Assembly: GCA_020054105.1 (NCBI GenBank)
Contig: JAGVLW010000078.1
Span: forward strand, 1 to 39,923
Direction of reading: 5' to 3'
DNA: 39,923 nucleotides
DNA from: Alphaproteobacteria bacterium
Lineage (GTDB): Bacteria; Pseudomonadota; Alphaproteobacteria; Rickettsiales; SXRF01
In this document: one piece after another, positions 26,990 to 34,878 of the stretch
How the letters are laid out: every line of letters begins with the position of its first letter
Position numbering within the stretch: position 1 is the first letter of the stretch
Made by a program: the position numbers and the translations under genes
The notes under the pieces: model-generated
What the model was told of the DNA's origin: nothing
The model's input: the letters and a program-made list of their open reading frames with translations, nothing else
The model's database searches: none

Positions 26990-28056
26990 CATTCAATACT
27001 TTCGGCCATTTGTTTCGCTTTACTACCTGGGGTGAGTCTCATGGCGAAGCGATCGGATGCGTTGTCGATGGCGTTCCATCTTTGATTCCGCTTTCGGAAA
27101 AAGACATCCAGCCCTGGCTCGATGCGCGCAAGCCCGCGCAGTCGCGCTATACCAGCCAGCGCAAGGAAAGCGATACGGTGAAAATTTTGTCGGGCGTGTT
27201 CGAGGGCAAAACCACCGGCGCGCCGATCAGCCTCATCATCTATAACGAAGACCAGAAGTCGAAAGACTATGACGACATCAAAGACAAATTCCGTCCCGGC
27301 CATGCCGATTATACCTACATGGAAAAATACGGCATACGCGATTATCGCGGCGGCGGGCGGGCGAGCGCACGCGAAACCGCCATGCGCGTGGCCGCCGGCG
27401 CGATTGCGCGCAAAATTTTAAAGGGCGTCACCTTCACCGGCTTCATGGTGCAGATGGGCGCCGATGCCACCGACAGCCGCAACTGGGATTTTAAGCAGAT
27501 CGGCAAAAATCCTTTCTGGTGTCCCGACGCCAAAGCCGCCGCGCGCTGGGCTTCAAGCCTCGACGCCATTCGCAAGAGCGGCTCGTCGGCCGGTGCAGTG
27601 ATTCAGGTGATGGCCGAAGGCTTGCCTGCGGGACTTGGTGCACCACACTATAAAAAACTCGATGCGGACATCGCGGCGGCGCTTATGAGCATCCATGCGG
27701 TCAAGGGCGTCGAGATCGGCGCCGGGTTCGCGGCGGCTTCGCTAAGCGGCGCGGAAAACGCCGACCGCATGCGGATGAAAGGCAAGAAAGTCGAGTTCCT
27801 CTCCAACAATGCCGGCGGCATTCTGGGCGGGATTTCCACCGGTCAGCCGATCGTCGCGCGCTTCGCCGTCAAGCCGACCAGCTCGATCTTGCAGCCTGTG
27901 GATACGGTTGACGTGCACGGCAGAAACACCACCATCTCCACCAAGGGCCGCCACGATCCGTGCGTCGGCATCCGCGCCGTGCCGGTCGGCGAAGCGATGC
28001 TTGCCTGCGTGCTGGCCGACCACCTGCTTATGCAGCGTGCATTGAAACAGAAATAA
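26986..28056 (+). CDS. aroC: Chorismate synthase
   Basis: Forms chorismate from 5-enolpyruvylshikimate-3-phosphate using reduced FMN, the last step of the shikimate pathway. 356 residues, the standard length. Signatures: [16 protein letters not shown] at the N-terminus, [30 protein letters not shown], and [13 protein letters not shown]. The start codon overlaps the fabI stop. The neighbouring minus-strand gene at 28067 converges with a 10-base gap. Confidence 0.97.
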   Translation: MTFNTFGHLFRFTTWGESHGEAIGCVVDGVPSLIPLSEKDIQPWLDARKPAQSRYTSQRKESDTVKILSGVFEGKTTGAPISLIIYNEDQKSKDYDDIKDKFRPGHADYTYMEKYGIRDYRGGGRASARETAMRVAAGAIARKILKGVTFTGFMVQMGADATDSRNWDFKQIGKNPFWCPDAKAAARWASSLDAIRKSGSSAGAVIQVMAEGLPAGLGAPHYKKLDADIAAALMSIHAVKGVEIGAGFAAASLSGAENADRMRMKGKKVEFLSNNAGGILGGISTGQPIVARFAVKPTSSILQPVDTVDVHGRNTTISTKGRHDPCVGIRAVPVGEAMLACVLADHLLMQRALKQK

Positions 28057-28066
28057 GAAATAATGA

Positions 28067-28642
28067 TTAGACGAATTCGCGGTTAGGAGCCACTTCAGGC
28101 TGCGCTTGCGCAATGCCTACGGGCTGAGCAGGCAATTGGGCACTGTGCTCTCTTGTTATATCTACCCCTGGCGCAAGTGCTGCAAGCTTTCCTTCGCTTC
28201 TTAGCGTATCTGCAGCCAGCATTGCGTTGATGGAGTTTAGCTCCTCACCGGTGACATTGGCAATAGTGGTGCGAATAGTTTGGTCAATAACCGCAGTGCT
28301 GGTCACTCCGACTGCACCCGATGCGGCGATAGCTTCCACATGCGGTTTTGCCGAGGCTGAAATCACCGACCCCACGCGCTCAAAAGCACGCGCAAGCAAT
28401 TCGAGAAATCCCGGAGCTTCCTTGTCCGAGCTGGTTTTCGCTTCGACGCCGCCATTCAAGGTTAGGCTGCGCTCGGCGGCTGCGTCGTTGTTATAGGAAG
28501 TAGCTTGCGGTGCTTGCGGCCGCAAATCGCCCAAACCGCCGCTTTGCTCGCCGGCATCGCCAGACGAACTGCCGGCAGGCGCGCCATCGGCATCACCGCC
28601 GGAGGCGTTTTCTAATTTAGGAGTGAACGGCGACTCAGGCAT
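28067..28642 (-). CDS. Orphan acidic, low-complexity protein, putative Pho regulon
   Basis: 191 residues with no membrane segment or signal peptide. Residues 1-70 are Gly/Ser/Ala/Asp-rich and probably disordered. About 75-150 look helical (GFLELLARAFERVGSVISAS, then IDQTIRTTIANVTGEELNSINAML). The tail after about 160 is Pro/Gln/Ala-rich. No family recognised. Codon use is more A/T-tolerant than in aroC beside it. A Pho-box-like site and TATATT lie 30-75 bases upstream of ATG 28642. Confidence 0.65.
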   Translation of the reverse strand: MPESPFTPKLENASGGDADGAPAGSSSGDAGEQSGGLGDLRPQAPQATSYNNDAAAERSLTLNGGVEAKTSSDKEAPGFLELLARAFERVGSVISASAKPHVEAIAASGAVGVTSTAVIDQTIRTTIANVTGEELNSINAMLAADTLRSEGKLAALAPGVDITREHSAQLPAQPVGIAQAQPEVAPNREFV

Positions 28643-28671
28643 AAAACTGTAATTCCACGGTTATTAGTCTC

Positions 28672-28718
28672 AATATACCACCAACGCGGCGTGAGGGCAT
28701 GTGAAAGTTCTGTGACAG
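28672..28718 (-). promoter_or_regulatory. Putative Pho box and -10 upstream of the 28067 minus-strand gene
   Basis: On the minus strand, CTGTCAC (28718-28712), spacer AGAA, CTTTCAC (28707-28701). A weak third half-site CCTCACG (28696-28690) keeps the 11-bp phase. TATATT (28677-28672) follows after 12 bases. The first two half-sites fit the PhoB consensus well. Confidence 0.5.
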
Positions 28719-28733
28719 TGCGTGGGTGAAATG

Positions 28734-29060
28734 TTACAAATCCACCTTATTGAAAAAACACGTCTTTTCGCCGGTGTGGCAGGCCGGGCCGGTTTGATCG
28801 ACCGTGATAAGCAGCGTGTCGCTGTCGCAATCGACGCGCAATTCCTTGAGTTTTTGCGTATGGCCGGAGGTTTCGCCCTTGCGCCATAGCGCCTGCCGCG
28901 AGCGCGACCAGTAATGCACGTCGCCGGTTTTAATGGTGATGCGCAGCGCCTCTTCATTCATCCAGGCGAGCATCAGCACCTCGCCGGTCTGGTGATGCTG
29001 GGCGATGACCGGCACCAGCCCGCGCTCGTCGAAGGTAATTTTTTTCAGAATGTCGTTCAT
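28734..29060 (-). CDS. hisI: Phosphoribosyl-AMP cyclohydrolase
   Basis: Opens the purine ring of phosphoribosyl-AMP in the third step of histidine synthesis. 108 residues, single-domain (no HisE fusion). Conserved blocks: VLMLAWMNEEAL, YWSRSRQALWRKGETSGH, the metal-binding DCDSD (residues 77-81) and GPACHTG with Cys94, plus Cys101 (KTCFF). The ATG overlaps the xth stop (ATGA), so it is translated after xth rather than within a his operon. Confidence 0.96.
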   Translation of the reverse strand: MNDILKKITFDERGLVPVIAQHHQTGEVLMLAWMNEEALRITIKTGDVHYWSRSRQALWRKGETSGHTQKLKELRVDCDSDTLLITVDQTGPACHTGEKTCFFNKVDL

Positions 29061-29848
29061 GTTTGCAACTCTACCACGACCGGCACATGGTCGGAAGGGC
29101 TATCCCAGTCGCGCGCGTCGGTGAAAATCTCGAAGTTTTTGAGGGTAGGGGTGAGCGACGGCGTCACCCAGATATGGTCGAGGCGGCGCCCGCGGTTCGA
29201 TTTTTTCCAGTCGCGGTTGCGGTAGCTCCACCAGCTGTAAAGCTTCTGCTCATGCGGAGTGAAATGCCGCCCGACATCGCACCAATCGTGCGAGGCTTTG
29301 AGCGCATTGAGGCGCGTGATTTCCGGCTCGGTGTGGCTGACGACGTTGCGCAGCTGGCGCGACGACCAGACATCGTGCTCGAGCGGCGCGATGTTGAAAT
29401 CGCCGAGAATGATTGCCGGCTGCTTCGATTTTTTCAATCTCCCCGACCAGGCCGTCATATGCTCGACGAAGCGCAGCTTGAAATCGTAAGCCGGGTTCAA
29501 TTTCGGGTCGGGAATGTCGCCGCCCGCCGGCACATAGAAATTATGCAGCGCCGCGCCGCTCGGCAACGTCACTGCGATATGGCGCTTATGGTCGGACTCG
29601 GCGATGGTCAGCGAGCTGACATCGATAAGCGGGACTTTCGAGAGGATGGCAACGCCGTTATAGGATTTCTGCCCGGAAAAGACGATATGCGGAAAGCCCA
29701 GCGATTTCAGCGCTTCCAGCGGAAAATGCGCGTCCTCGACCTTGGTTTCCTGTAGGCAGAGAATATCGGGCCGCGCCTGCGCCAGCATTTTTTTCAGCAG
29801 CGGGGTGCGGATGCGGACGGAGTTGATGTTCCAGGTGGCGATGCGCAT
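29057..29848 (-). CDS. xth: Exodeoxyribonuclease III / AP endonuclease family protein
   Basis: A base-excision repair nuclease of the endonuclease/exonuclease/phosphatase fold that cleaves 5' of abasic sites. 263 residues from ATG 29848. Motifs: MRIATWNINSVR at the N-terminus, CLQETK with the metal-binding Glu, LGDFNIAP, and the final GSDHVPV-type SDHVPVVVEL with the catalytic Asp-His. A TTG two codons upstream would also be in frame, but the family begins at this Met. Coupled to hisI. A heptamer snap-back element fills most of the gap to the divergent FAD monooxygenase gene. Confidence 0.95.
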   Translation of the reverse strand: MRIATWNINSVRIRTPLLKKMLAQARPDILCLQETKVEDAHFPLEALKSLGFPHIVFSGQKSYNGVAILSKVPLIDVSSLTIAESDHKRHIAVTLPSGAALHNFYVPAGGDIPDPKLNPAYDFKLRFVEHMTAWSGRLKKSKQPAIILGDFNIAPLEHDVWSSRQLRNVVSHTEPEITRLNALKASHDWCDVGRHFTPHEQKLYSWWSYRNRDWKKSNRGRRLDHIWVTPSLTPTLKNFEIFTDARDWDSPSDHVPVVVELQT

Positions 29849-29855
29849 GTTCAAA

Positions 29856-29926
29856 AGTCATGAGTCGTGAGTCTTTAGTCGTCAGTCAATTCTTTGCTCA
29901 CGACTATCGACTAATGACTAACGACT
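29856..29926. repeat. Heptamer snap-back element between xth and the FAD monooxygenase gene
   Basis: The left arm at 29856-29890 is five tandem 7-mers of the form AGTCNNN (AGTCATG, AGTCGTG and others). The right arm at 29899-29926 is four 7-mers ending in GACT (CACGACT, ATCGACT, AATGACT, AACGACT). It takes up 71 of the 94 bases between two divergent start codons, so at least one promoter must overlap it. Its words match the copy inside ctaA. Confidence 0.88.
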
Positions 29927-29942
29927 TTGTATAAGACAGTAA

Positions 29943-31166
29943 ATGACAAAAGCATCTTCCGATAATTACGACGTCGCCATCGTCGGCGGCGGCATGGTCG
30001 GCATGAGCCTGGCGATTGCGTTGGCGCGCGAGCATATGCGCGTCGCCGTCATCGAGAAAACGGCGATGCCCGCCCAGCTCGCGCCCGGCTTCGACGGCCG
30101 CGTCAGCGCCATCGCGCTGGGCTCGCAGCGCATACTCGACAATATCGGCGCATGGGAACACATGGCCGCGCATGCCGAGCCGATACTCGACATCCGCGTG
30201 TCCGACGGCGATACACCGTTTTTCCTACATTACGACCACCATGAAGTCGGCGAGGAGCCGTTTGGCTATATCGTCGAGAATCGCTACATACGCCATGCGC
30301 TGCAAACAGCGGCGGCGAAGCTACCGACGCTGATGGTGATGGAGCAATGCGAAGTAAAAAGCTTTGAAAGTAGCGGCGCGTTTTCTACCATCACTCTAAG
30401 CAGGAATGACGAAAAAATACGCGCCCGCCTGCTGGTTGCCGCCGACGGGCGGCATTCGCCGCTGCGCAAGATAGCCAATATCGGCGCGGTGCAGTGGAAT
30501 TATTCCCAGACGGCGATCGTCTGCACCATCGCGCATGAAAAACCGCATGGCGGGCTGGCGCAGGAACGCTTTTTGCCGGCGGGCCCGTTCGCCGTGCTGC
30601 CGATGCAAGGCAACCGCTCGTCGCTGGTGTGGGTCGAGCCTAACGAGCGCGTGCAGCTCTATCTCGAATTACCGGACGCGGAATTCGTGCAGGAAATACG
30701 CGAGCGGGTAGGGGATTATCTGGGCGATATTACCGTGTCCGGCCAGCGTTTTTCCTACCCGCTTTCGCTGATGCATGCCAAAACCTATGTCGGCGAGCGG
30801 CTGGCGTTGATCGGCGATGCCGCCCATGCCATTCACCCGATTGCCGGGCAGGGGGTCAATCTCGGGTTTCGCGATGTGGCGGCCATGCATGAATTGCTGA
30901 CGGAACGCTTTACACTGGGGTTGGATATTGCCGATGCCGGCACATTGGCCCATTTTGAACGCTGGCGGCGGTTCGATAACGTGGTGATGCTGGCCACCAC
31001 CGACCTGCTCAACAGGCTGTTTTCCAATAGGATAATACCCATTCAGCTCGCCCGTGGGCTGGGGTTGTGGGCGGTGGAAAAGATGCCCGGCGTCAAACGC
31101 TATTTCATGCGCAATGCCATGGGGCTGACCGGCGACATGCCAAAATTAACTAAGGTTAATAAATAA
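29943..31166 (+). CDS. UbiH/UbiF/COQ6-family FAD-dependent monooxygenase
   Basis: A flavoprotein hydroxylase of the ubiquinone biosynthesis family. 407 residues. The dinucleotide-binding motif GGGMVG is at 15-20, and the second FAD motif GDAAHAIHPIAGQGVNLG starts at residue 291. The middle DGRHSPLR is the DG motif of this class. Which ring position it hydroxylates (C1, C5 or C6) cannot be told by eye; alphaproteobacteria carry several paralogues. The gene stands alone on the plus strand and is followed by structured element copy B. Confidence 0.92.
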   Translation: MTKASSDNYDVAIVGGGMVGMSLAIALAREHMRVAVIEKTAMPAQLAPGFDGRVSAIALGSQRILDNIGAWEHMAAHAEPILDIRVSDGDTPFFLHYDHHEVGEEPFGYIVENRYIRHALQTAAAKLPTLMVMEQCEVKSFESSGAFSTITLSRNDEKIRARLLVAADGRHSPLRKIANIGAVQWNYSQTAIVCTIAHEKPHGGLAQERFLPAGPFAVLPMQGNRSSLVWVEPNERVQLYLELPDAEFVQEIRERVGDYLGDITVSGQRFSYPLSLMHAKTYVGERLALIGDAAHAIHPIAGQGVNLGFRDVAAMHELLTERFTLGLDIADAGTLAHFERWRRFDNVVMLATTDLLNRLFSNRIIPIQLARGLGLWAVEKMPGVKRYFMRNAMGLTGDMPKLTKVNK

Positions 31167-31192
31167 GTAATGATTCCTATAGCGTACCATTA

Positions 31193-31294
31193 TAATAAAC
31201 TAACAAAATACTGTCGTATTTTGACGCTGCCTACGGCGCGGCCAGCTTGGCTTTCGGCCTAAGCTGGCATAGCAAGTTTAAGTAAACTTGCTAT
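31193..31294 (-). repeat. Structured repeat element, copy B
   Basis: The minus-strand counterpart of the element at 8109-8210, also 102 bases. Read on the minus strand: hairpin 1 with an 11-bp stem (31294-31284 with 31279-31269); hairpin 2 with a 7-bp plus 3-bp stem and loop CGAAA (31267-31242); then the 49-base module 31241-31193, ending in the CAAAATAC/GTATTTTG stem. Hairpin 2 keeps the 5-base CGARA loop of copy A despite a different stem. Its orientation relative to the next gene is opposite to copy A. Confidence 0.8.
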
Positions 31295-31330
31295 AAACCG
31301 TTCATTAACCTTATCGGCGTAGGATCGAGG

Positions 31331-31717
31331 ATGAGAGCGGTTATGGTTATGGAAAAAGATGTCTCTACCCAAACGGCAAATGTGATTCCCGGCTTCGGCA
31401 AAAAAATGCCGCAGGTATTTTCCAATATTGCAAACCAAGATAACTTCCCGGACATCGCGCGCGAATCGATCCGCGACCTGATGCTCTTCAACAACGCGCT
31501 GGAAAGCGAGCGCAAACGTTTGGAGGAGCTACAGAAGAAGGGTAAGCTCATCGATCCGCTGCTGATACAAAAAATGACGGCGGTAAAGGAAAAATACAAT
31601 TATGCCATGAGCGGCTTCAAGGCGTTCGACGACGATATGACGCGCTATGCCTTGCTTGCTCTTGCCGACGCGATTGGGGAACTCATGCGCTATATGCATA
31701 CTTTTAGGGGGAACTAG
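31331..31717 (+). CDS. Hypothetical helical protein
   Basis: 128 residues, soluble, with a highly charged central helix (FNNALESERKRLEELQKKGKL, about 55-75) likely to form a coiled coil, and a C-terminal helix ADAIGELMRYMHTF. I do not recognise a family. AGGA stands 6 bases before ATG 31331; ATGs at 31343 and 31349 are alternatives. The stop is 2 bases before the next small gene, so the two form a unit. Confidence 0.65.
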   Translation: MRAVMVMEKDVSTQTANVIPGFGKKMPQVFSNIANQDNFPDIARESIRDLMLFNNALESERKRLEELQKKGKLIDPLLIQKMTAVKEKYNYAMSGFKAFDDDMTRYALLALADAIGELMRYMHTFRGN

Positions 31718-31719
31718 CC

Positions 31720-31911
31720 ATGCTTACCATTCTCGCAGGCAATGCCTATACGGCGGCTAACTGGGCGGCGGACCATGTTCCGCAGGCACGCAGCGCCTAT
31801 GCCGCCATGAGCAAAGAGCAGATGAATTTCGCGGTTGCTGAAGCGAAAGAGGTTTCACCGCCATCGCCGCCTACCGGCAGCAGCCCGAACAAGGGCGGCC
31901 ATTCGCGCTAG
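31720..31911 (+). CDS. Small hypothetical protein
   Basis: 63 residues: a possible short helix at the N-terminus ([20 protein letters not shown]) and a Pro/Ser/Gly tail. A GGGGG/GGAAC purine stretch upstream can act as a ribosome site (AGGGGGAAC before ATG). It follows the 31331 gene by 2 bases and overlaps the last four bases of the convergent UPF0434 gene. Function unknown; coding status is moderately supported by the tight coupling. Confidence 0.5.
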   Translation: MLTILAGNAYTAANWAADHVPQARSAYAAMSKEQMNFAVAEAKEVSPPSPPTGSSPNKGGHSR

Positions 31912-32087
31912 GAATCTTCCAGCTTTCTTGCTTCTTCCAGCAGCATGATCGGAATGCCGTCGCGTATCGGATAGGCGAGCTTGGCCCTGTCGCTGACGAG
32001 CTCCTGCTTATCGCGGTCGTAGCGCAGCGCCGATTTCGTCAGCGGGCATACCAGCAGTTCAAGAAGCTTGGGATCGACGTTGGTCAT
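31908..32087 (-). CDS. UPF0434/Trm112-like small protein
   Basis: 59 residues: [19 protein letters not shown], then [20 protein letters not shown], the YcaR/UPF0434 pattern related to Trm112. Only one Cys of the usual zinc-ribbon-like positions is left (VCPLTK). The frame extends to 32183, but ATG 32087 ([12 protein letters not shown]) is where the family begins. Trm112 proteins activate methyltransferases in eukaryotes; the bacterial role is unclear. Confidence 0.88.
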   Translation of the reverse strand: MTNVDPKLLELLVCPLTKSALRYDRDKQELVSDRAKLAYPIRDGIPIMLLEEARKLEDS

Positions 32088-32128
32088 AGCGTTCTTTTGT
32101 AGCATTACCGGGGCAGTAAAGTAAAGGC

Positions 32129-32156
32129 TTGCAAACGGCATTGAAATGCCTATTAT
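32129..32156 (+). promoter_or_regulatory. Putative promoter of tRNA-Gly
   Basis: TTGCAA (32129-32134), a 16-base spacer and TATTAT (32151-32156) give a sigma-70-like promoter about 57 bases before the mature tRNA 5' end. It also overlaps the region upstream of the UPF0434 gene on the other strand. Confidence 0.45.
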
Positions 32157-32212
32157 CCACCTCCTCCATTTTGGTAAGCCCAATGCATTTTAGTCAGGAT
32201 GCGTTGGGTTGA

Positions 32213-32287
<75 letters not shown>

Positions 32288-32307
32288 ATTTTTCTTCGAT
32301 TTCCGTT

Positions 32308-32649
32308 TTATTGCCCTTCCGACGGCGGCACGTCGAGCGTATTGCTTTCGGCAGGCGTCGTCTCGGTTTGTGGAGCGTCTTGAACCTCGGCGCCGGCGGG
32401 AACGTCATCCGACTCGGGCGACCCGGTGGCATTGGGGGTTGCGGCAGCAGGCGCATCGGCAGACGGTTCGGTAACGGGGTCACTGGCCTGTGGTGCAGCG
32501 GCGTCGGGTGTTTCGGTCAATCCGTTAGTAGGCAAGGCGGCTGGGCTGACGTCTTGAGACGTATCCTGGTTGGGGCGGCCCGTGGCCAGCAGCGTTACTA
32601 TGATAGCGGCGATAAGCGTAATGACGACATAAAGCAGGTTCTTGTTCAT
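32308..32649 (-). CDS. Hypothetical single-TM protein with Pro/Ala/Thr/acidic tail
   Basis: 113 residues. One N-terminal membrane helix (LLYVVITLIAAIIVTLLATG, about 5-24) works as a signal anchor. The remaining 90 residues are Pro/Ala/Thr/Asp/Glu-rich, presumably disordered in the periplasm. No enzymatic motif. It lies antisense to the tRNA-Gly read-through direction and diverges from the rimP operon. Confidence 0.7.
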   Translation of the reverse strand: MNKNLLYVVITLIAAIIVTLLATGRPNQDTSQDVSPAALPTNGLTETPDAAAPQASDPVTEPSADAPAAATPNATGSPESDDVPAGAEVQDAPQTETTPAESNTLDVPPSEGQ

Positions 32650-32689
32650 AAATGCCTGGCCTTCCCTTGAGTTTTTCTATAAATAACGA

Positions 32690-32717
32690 TTGAAATTATA
32701 ATAATCGGAGCTATATT
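32690..32717 (+). promoter_or_regulatory. Putative promoter of the rimP-nusA-infB operon
   Basis: TTGAAA (32690-32695), a 16-base spacer and TATATT (32712-32717). The predicted start, near 32724, coincides with the first base of the strong hairpin at 32723-32749, so transcripts would begin with that hairpin. An alternative -10, TATAAT, is at 32697. Confidence 0.45.
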
Positions 32718-32722
32718 ACCGC

Positions 32723-32749
32723 AAAAGGTGGGCCGTTGCCCACCTTTTT
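32723..32749 (+). terminator. Intrinsic-terminator-like leader hairpin before rimP
   Basis: AAAAGGTGGGC (32723-32733) pairs perfectly with GCCCACCTTTT (32738-32748) over a CGTT loop, followed by T, A and TTTT. It stands 28 bases before rimP on the same strand. The position suggests an attenuator for the nusA operon (NusA affects termination), or a terminator for upstream read-through. Confidence 0.7.
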
Positions 32750-32776
32750 ATTTTACCCAAAAATTGGCAAGTATTT

Positions 32777-33292
32777 GTGGATTTGGTCGAAAAAATAACC
32801 CATGCCATCGAGCCGTCGCTGGACGTCATGGGCTACAGGGTAGTGCTGATAAAGCTTGCCGACGGCGCGCGCAGGAAAACCCTGACCGTCATGGCCGAGC
32901 GCAAGGACGACGTGCCGATGGGCTTTGACGACTGCACCGAAATCAGCCGGGCGGTGGGCGCGCTGCTCGATGTGGAAGACCCGATCACCACGGCCTACGA
33001 CCTGGAGGTCAGCTCGCCGGGCATCGACCGGCCCTTGACCCGGCTGGCCGATTTCAGCCGCTACCGGGGCTGCGAGGCCAAAATCGAAACGCTGATCCCG
33101 CAGGACGGGCGCAAGCGTTTCCGGGGAATATTGGAAGGGGTGAAAGGAGAAGCGGTGTTGCTTACCTTGCCCGACGTGAAGGAAACGGTGGAGATTGGCT
33201 TTTCCAATATCCGCCAGGCTAAGCTTGCGGTGAGCGACACGCTGGTTGCGCCATCGCCAAAGAAAGAAAAACATAAACACGCGAATACATAA
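32777..33292 (+). CDS. rimP: Ribosome maturation factor RimP
   Basis: Assists 30S subunit assembly. 171 residues. The N-terminal domain has EPSLDVMGYRVVLIKL and the hallmark ISRAVGALLDVEDPI, then YDLEVSSPGIDRPLTRLADFSRYRG, the family signature; the C-terminal SH3-like domain follows. The start is GTG 32777; no in-frame ATG lies nearby upstream. A Lys/His-rich tail ends the protein. First gene of the operon, 22 bases before nusA. Confidence 0.95.
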   Translation: MDLVEKITHAIEPSLDVMGYRVVLIKLADGARRKTLTVMAERKDDVPMGFDDCTEISRAVGALLDVEDPITTAYDLEVSSPGIDRPLTRLADFSRYRGCEAKIETLIPQDGRKRFRGILEGVKGEAVLLTLPDVKETVEIGFSNIRQAKLAVSDTLVAPSPKKEKHKHANT

Positions 33293-33314
33293 TTTAAGAT
33301 AAAGGAATCATACC

Positions 33315-34844
33315 ATGGCTACACCACAAGCGATCTACGGAAGCACCGAACTGTTGCAAATCGCCGACAGCGTCGCCCGCGAAAAGGGCCTGTCGAAAGA
33401 ATCCGTCATCGAGGCGATGGAGCAGGCGATCCAGGTTGCCGGCCGCCGCAAATACGGCCATGAGCACAACATCCGCGCTGAGATCGACAAAAAGACCGGC
33501 GAGATCAAGCTCTACCGCGTGCGCACCGTCGTCGAGAGCCTGGAAGGCATCGAGAACGAGCATGAGGTGATCTTGCTCAAAGATGCGAAAAAGCTCGATA
33601 AGGCGCTGCAGGTCGGCGAGGAAATCAAGGATTTGTTGCCGCCGATCGATTTCGGCCGCGTCGCCGCCCAGACCGCCAAGCAGGTGGTGCTGCAAAAAGT
33701 GCGCGACGCCGAGCGCGAAAAGCAGTTTGCCGAGTTCAAGGACAAGATCGGCGAGATCGTCAGCGGCGTCGTCAAGCGCGTCGAATACGGCAACGTGATC
33801 GTCGATTTCGGTCGCACCGAGGCGATGATCCGCCGCGACGAGCTGATCCCCAGGGAAGTGTTCCGCGTCGGCGACCGCATCCGCGCTTACATCAGCGACG
33901 TGCGCCGCGAAAAAACCGGCCCGCAGATTTTCCTCTCGCGCATCCATCCGGAATTTCTCGCCAAGCTGTTCGCCCAGGAAGTGCCCGAAATTTACGACGG
34001 CATCATCGAGATCAAGGCCGTCGCCCGCGACCCCGGCTCGCGCGCCAAGTTCGCCGTCTATTCCAAGGACCCGAGCGTCAACCCGGTGCTTTCCTGCGTC
34101 GGTATGCGCGGCTCGCGCGTGCAGGCGGTGGTGGGCGAATTGCAAGGCGAGAAGATCGATATCGTGCCCTGGTCGCCCGACCCGGCAACGTTCGTAGTCA
34201 ACGCATTATCTTCGGCGGAAGTGTCGAAAGTGGTGATCGACGAAATCAAGAACCGCATCGAAGTCGTCGTGCCCGACGACCAGCTTTCGCTGGCCATCGG
34301 ACGGCGCGGTCAGAACGTGCGCCTGGCGTCGCAGCTGACCGGCTGGAGCATCGATATTCTGACCGAAGCGGTCGAATCCGAGCGCCGCGCCGAGGAATTC
34401 AATTCGCTCTCCGCCCTGTTCGTCGAGGCGCTCGACGTCGAGGAAGTGATCGCGCATCTGCTCGTCACCGAAGGCTTTACCTCGGTGGAAGAGGTGGCAT
34501 TTATTCCGTTGCAGGACCTGGCGATCATCGAAGGCTTCGACGATAATATCGCCCAGGAGCTGCATAACCTCGCGCAGGCCTATCTCGAAAACAAACAGCA
34601 GGAAAACGAGAAAAAGCTCAAAGCACTGGGGCTGGACGCCTCGCTCATCACGTTTGCCGGCCTCAAACAGGAATGGCTGGAAAAGCTGGGCGAGAATAAG
34701 GTGTTAACCCTCGACGACTTCGCCGATCTTTCCACCGCCGAGTTGCTCGAGATGTTGCCACAGTCCGATTTGACCAACGAATCCGCCGGCGCATTGATTA
34801 TGTCGGCGCGCTCGTCGTGGTTCGCAGAGGACGGAAAAGCCTAG
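33315..34844 (+). CDS. nusA: Transcription termination/antitermination factor NusA
   Basis: Binds RNA polymerase and modulates pausing, termination and antitermination. 509 residues. An N-terminal RNAP-binding domain (about 1-125), S1 domain (about 135-200, GEIVSGVVKRVEYGNVIVDFG), two KH domains (SRAKFAVYS, GMRGSRVQAVVGELQGEKIDIV, then LAIGRRGQNVRLASQLTGW) and C-terminal helix-hairpin-helix-like repeats (about 360-509). AAGGAA precedes ATG 33315. infB follows after 34 bases; a ylxR (DUF448) gene, common at this place in alphaproteobacteria, is absent. Confidence 0.97.
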   Translation: MATPQAIYGSTELLQIADSVAREKGLSKESVIEAMEQAIQVAGRRKYGHEHNIRAEIDKKTGEIKLYRVRTVVESLEGIENEHEVILLKDAKKLDKALQVGEEIKDLLPPIDFGRVAAQTAKQVVLQKVRDAEREKQFAEFKDKIGEIVSGVVKRVEYGNVIVDFGRTEAMIRRDELIPREVFRVGDRIRAYISDVRREKTGPQIFLSRIHPEFLAKLFAQEVPEIYDGIIEIKAVARDPGSRAKFAVYSKDPSVNPVLSCVGMRGSRVQAVVGELQGEKIDIVPWSPDPATFVVNALSSAEVSKVVIDEIKNRIEVVVPDDQLSLAIGRRGQNVRLASQLTGWSIDILTEAVESERRAEEFNSLSALFVEALDVEEVIAHLLVTEGFTSVEEVAFIPLQDLAIIEGFDDNIAQELHNLAQAYLENKQQENEKKLKALGLDASLITFAGLKQEWLEKLGENKVLTLDDFADLSTAELLEMLPQSDLTNESAGALIMSARSSWFAEDGKA

Positions 34845-34878
34845 CCTGTAGCCCCCAACTGCTTTATATAGCCAGACC

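Noticed and set aside
25547..26992. Minus-strand frame of 481 codons opposite the lipoprotein and fabI
   Set aside because: It covers two genes with clear motifs on the other strand and has no recognisable domain.
31300..31330. Pho box before the 31331 gene
   Set aside because: GTTCAT and CTTATC words are present, but match only weakly and no half-site fits the CTGTCAT consensus.
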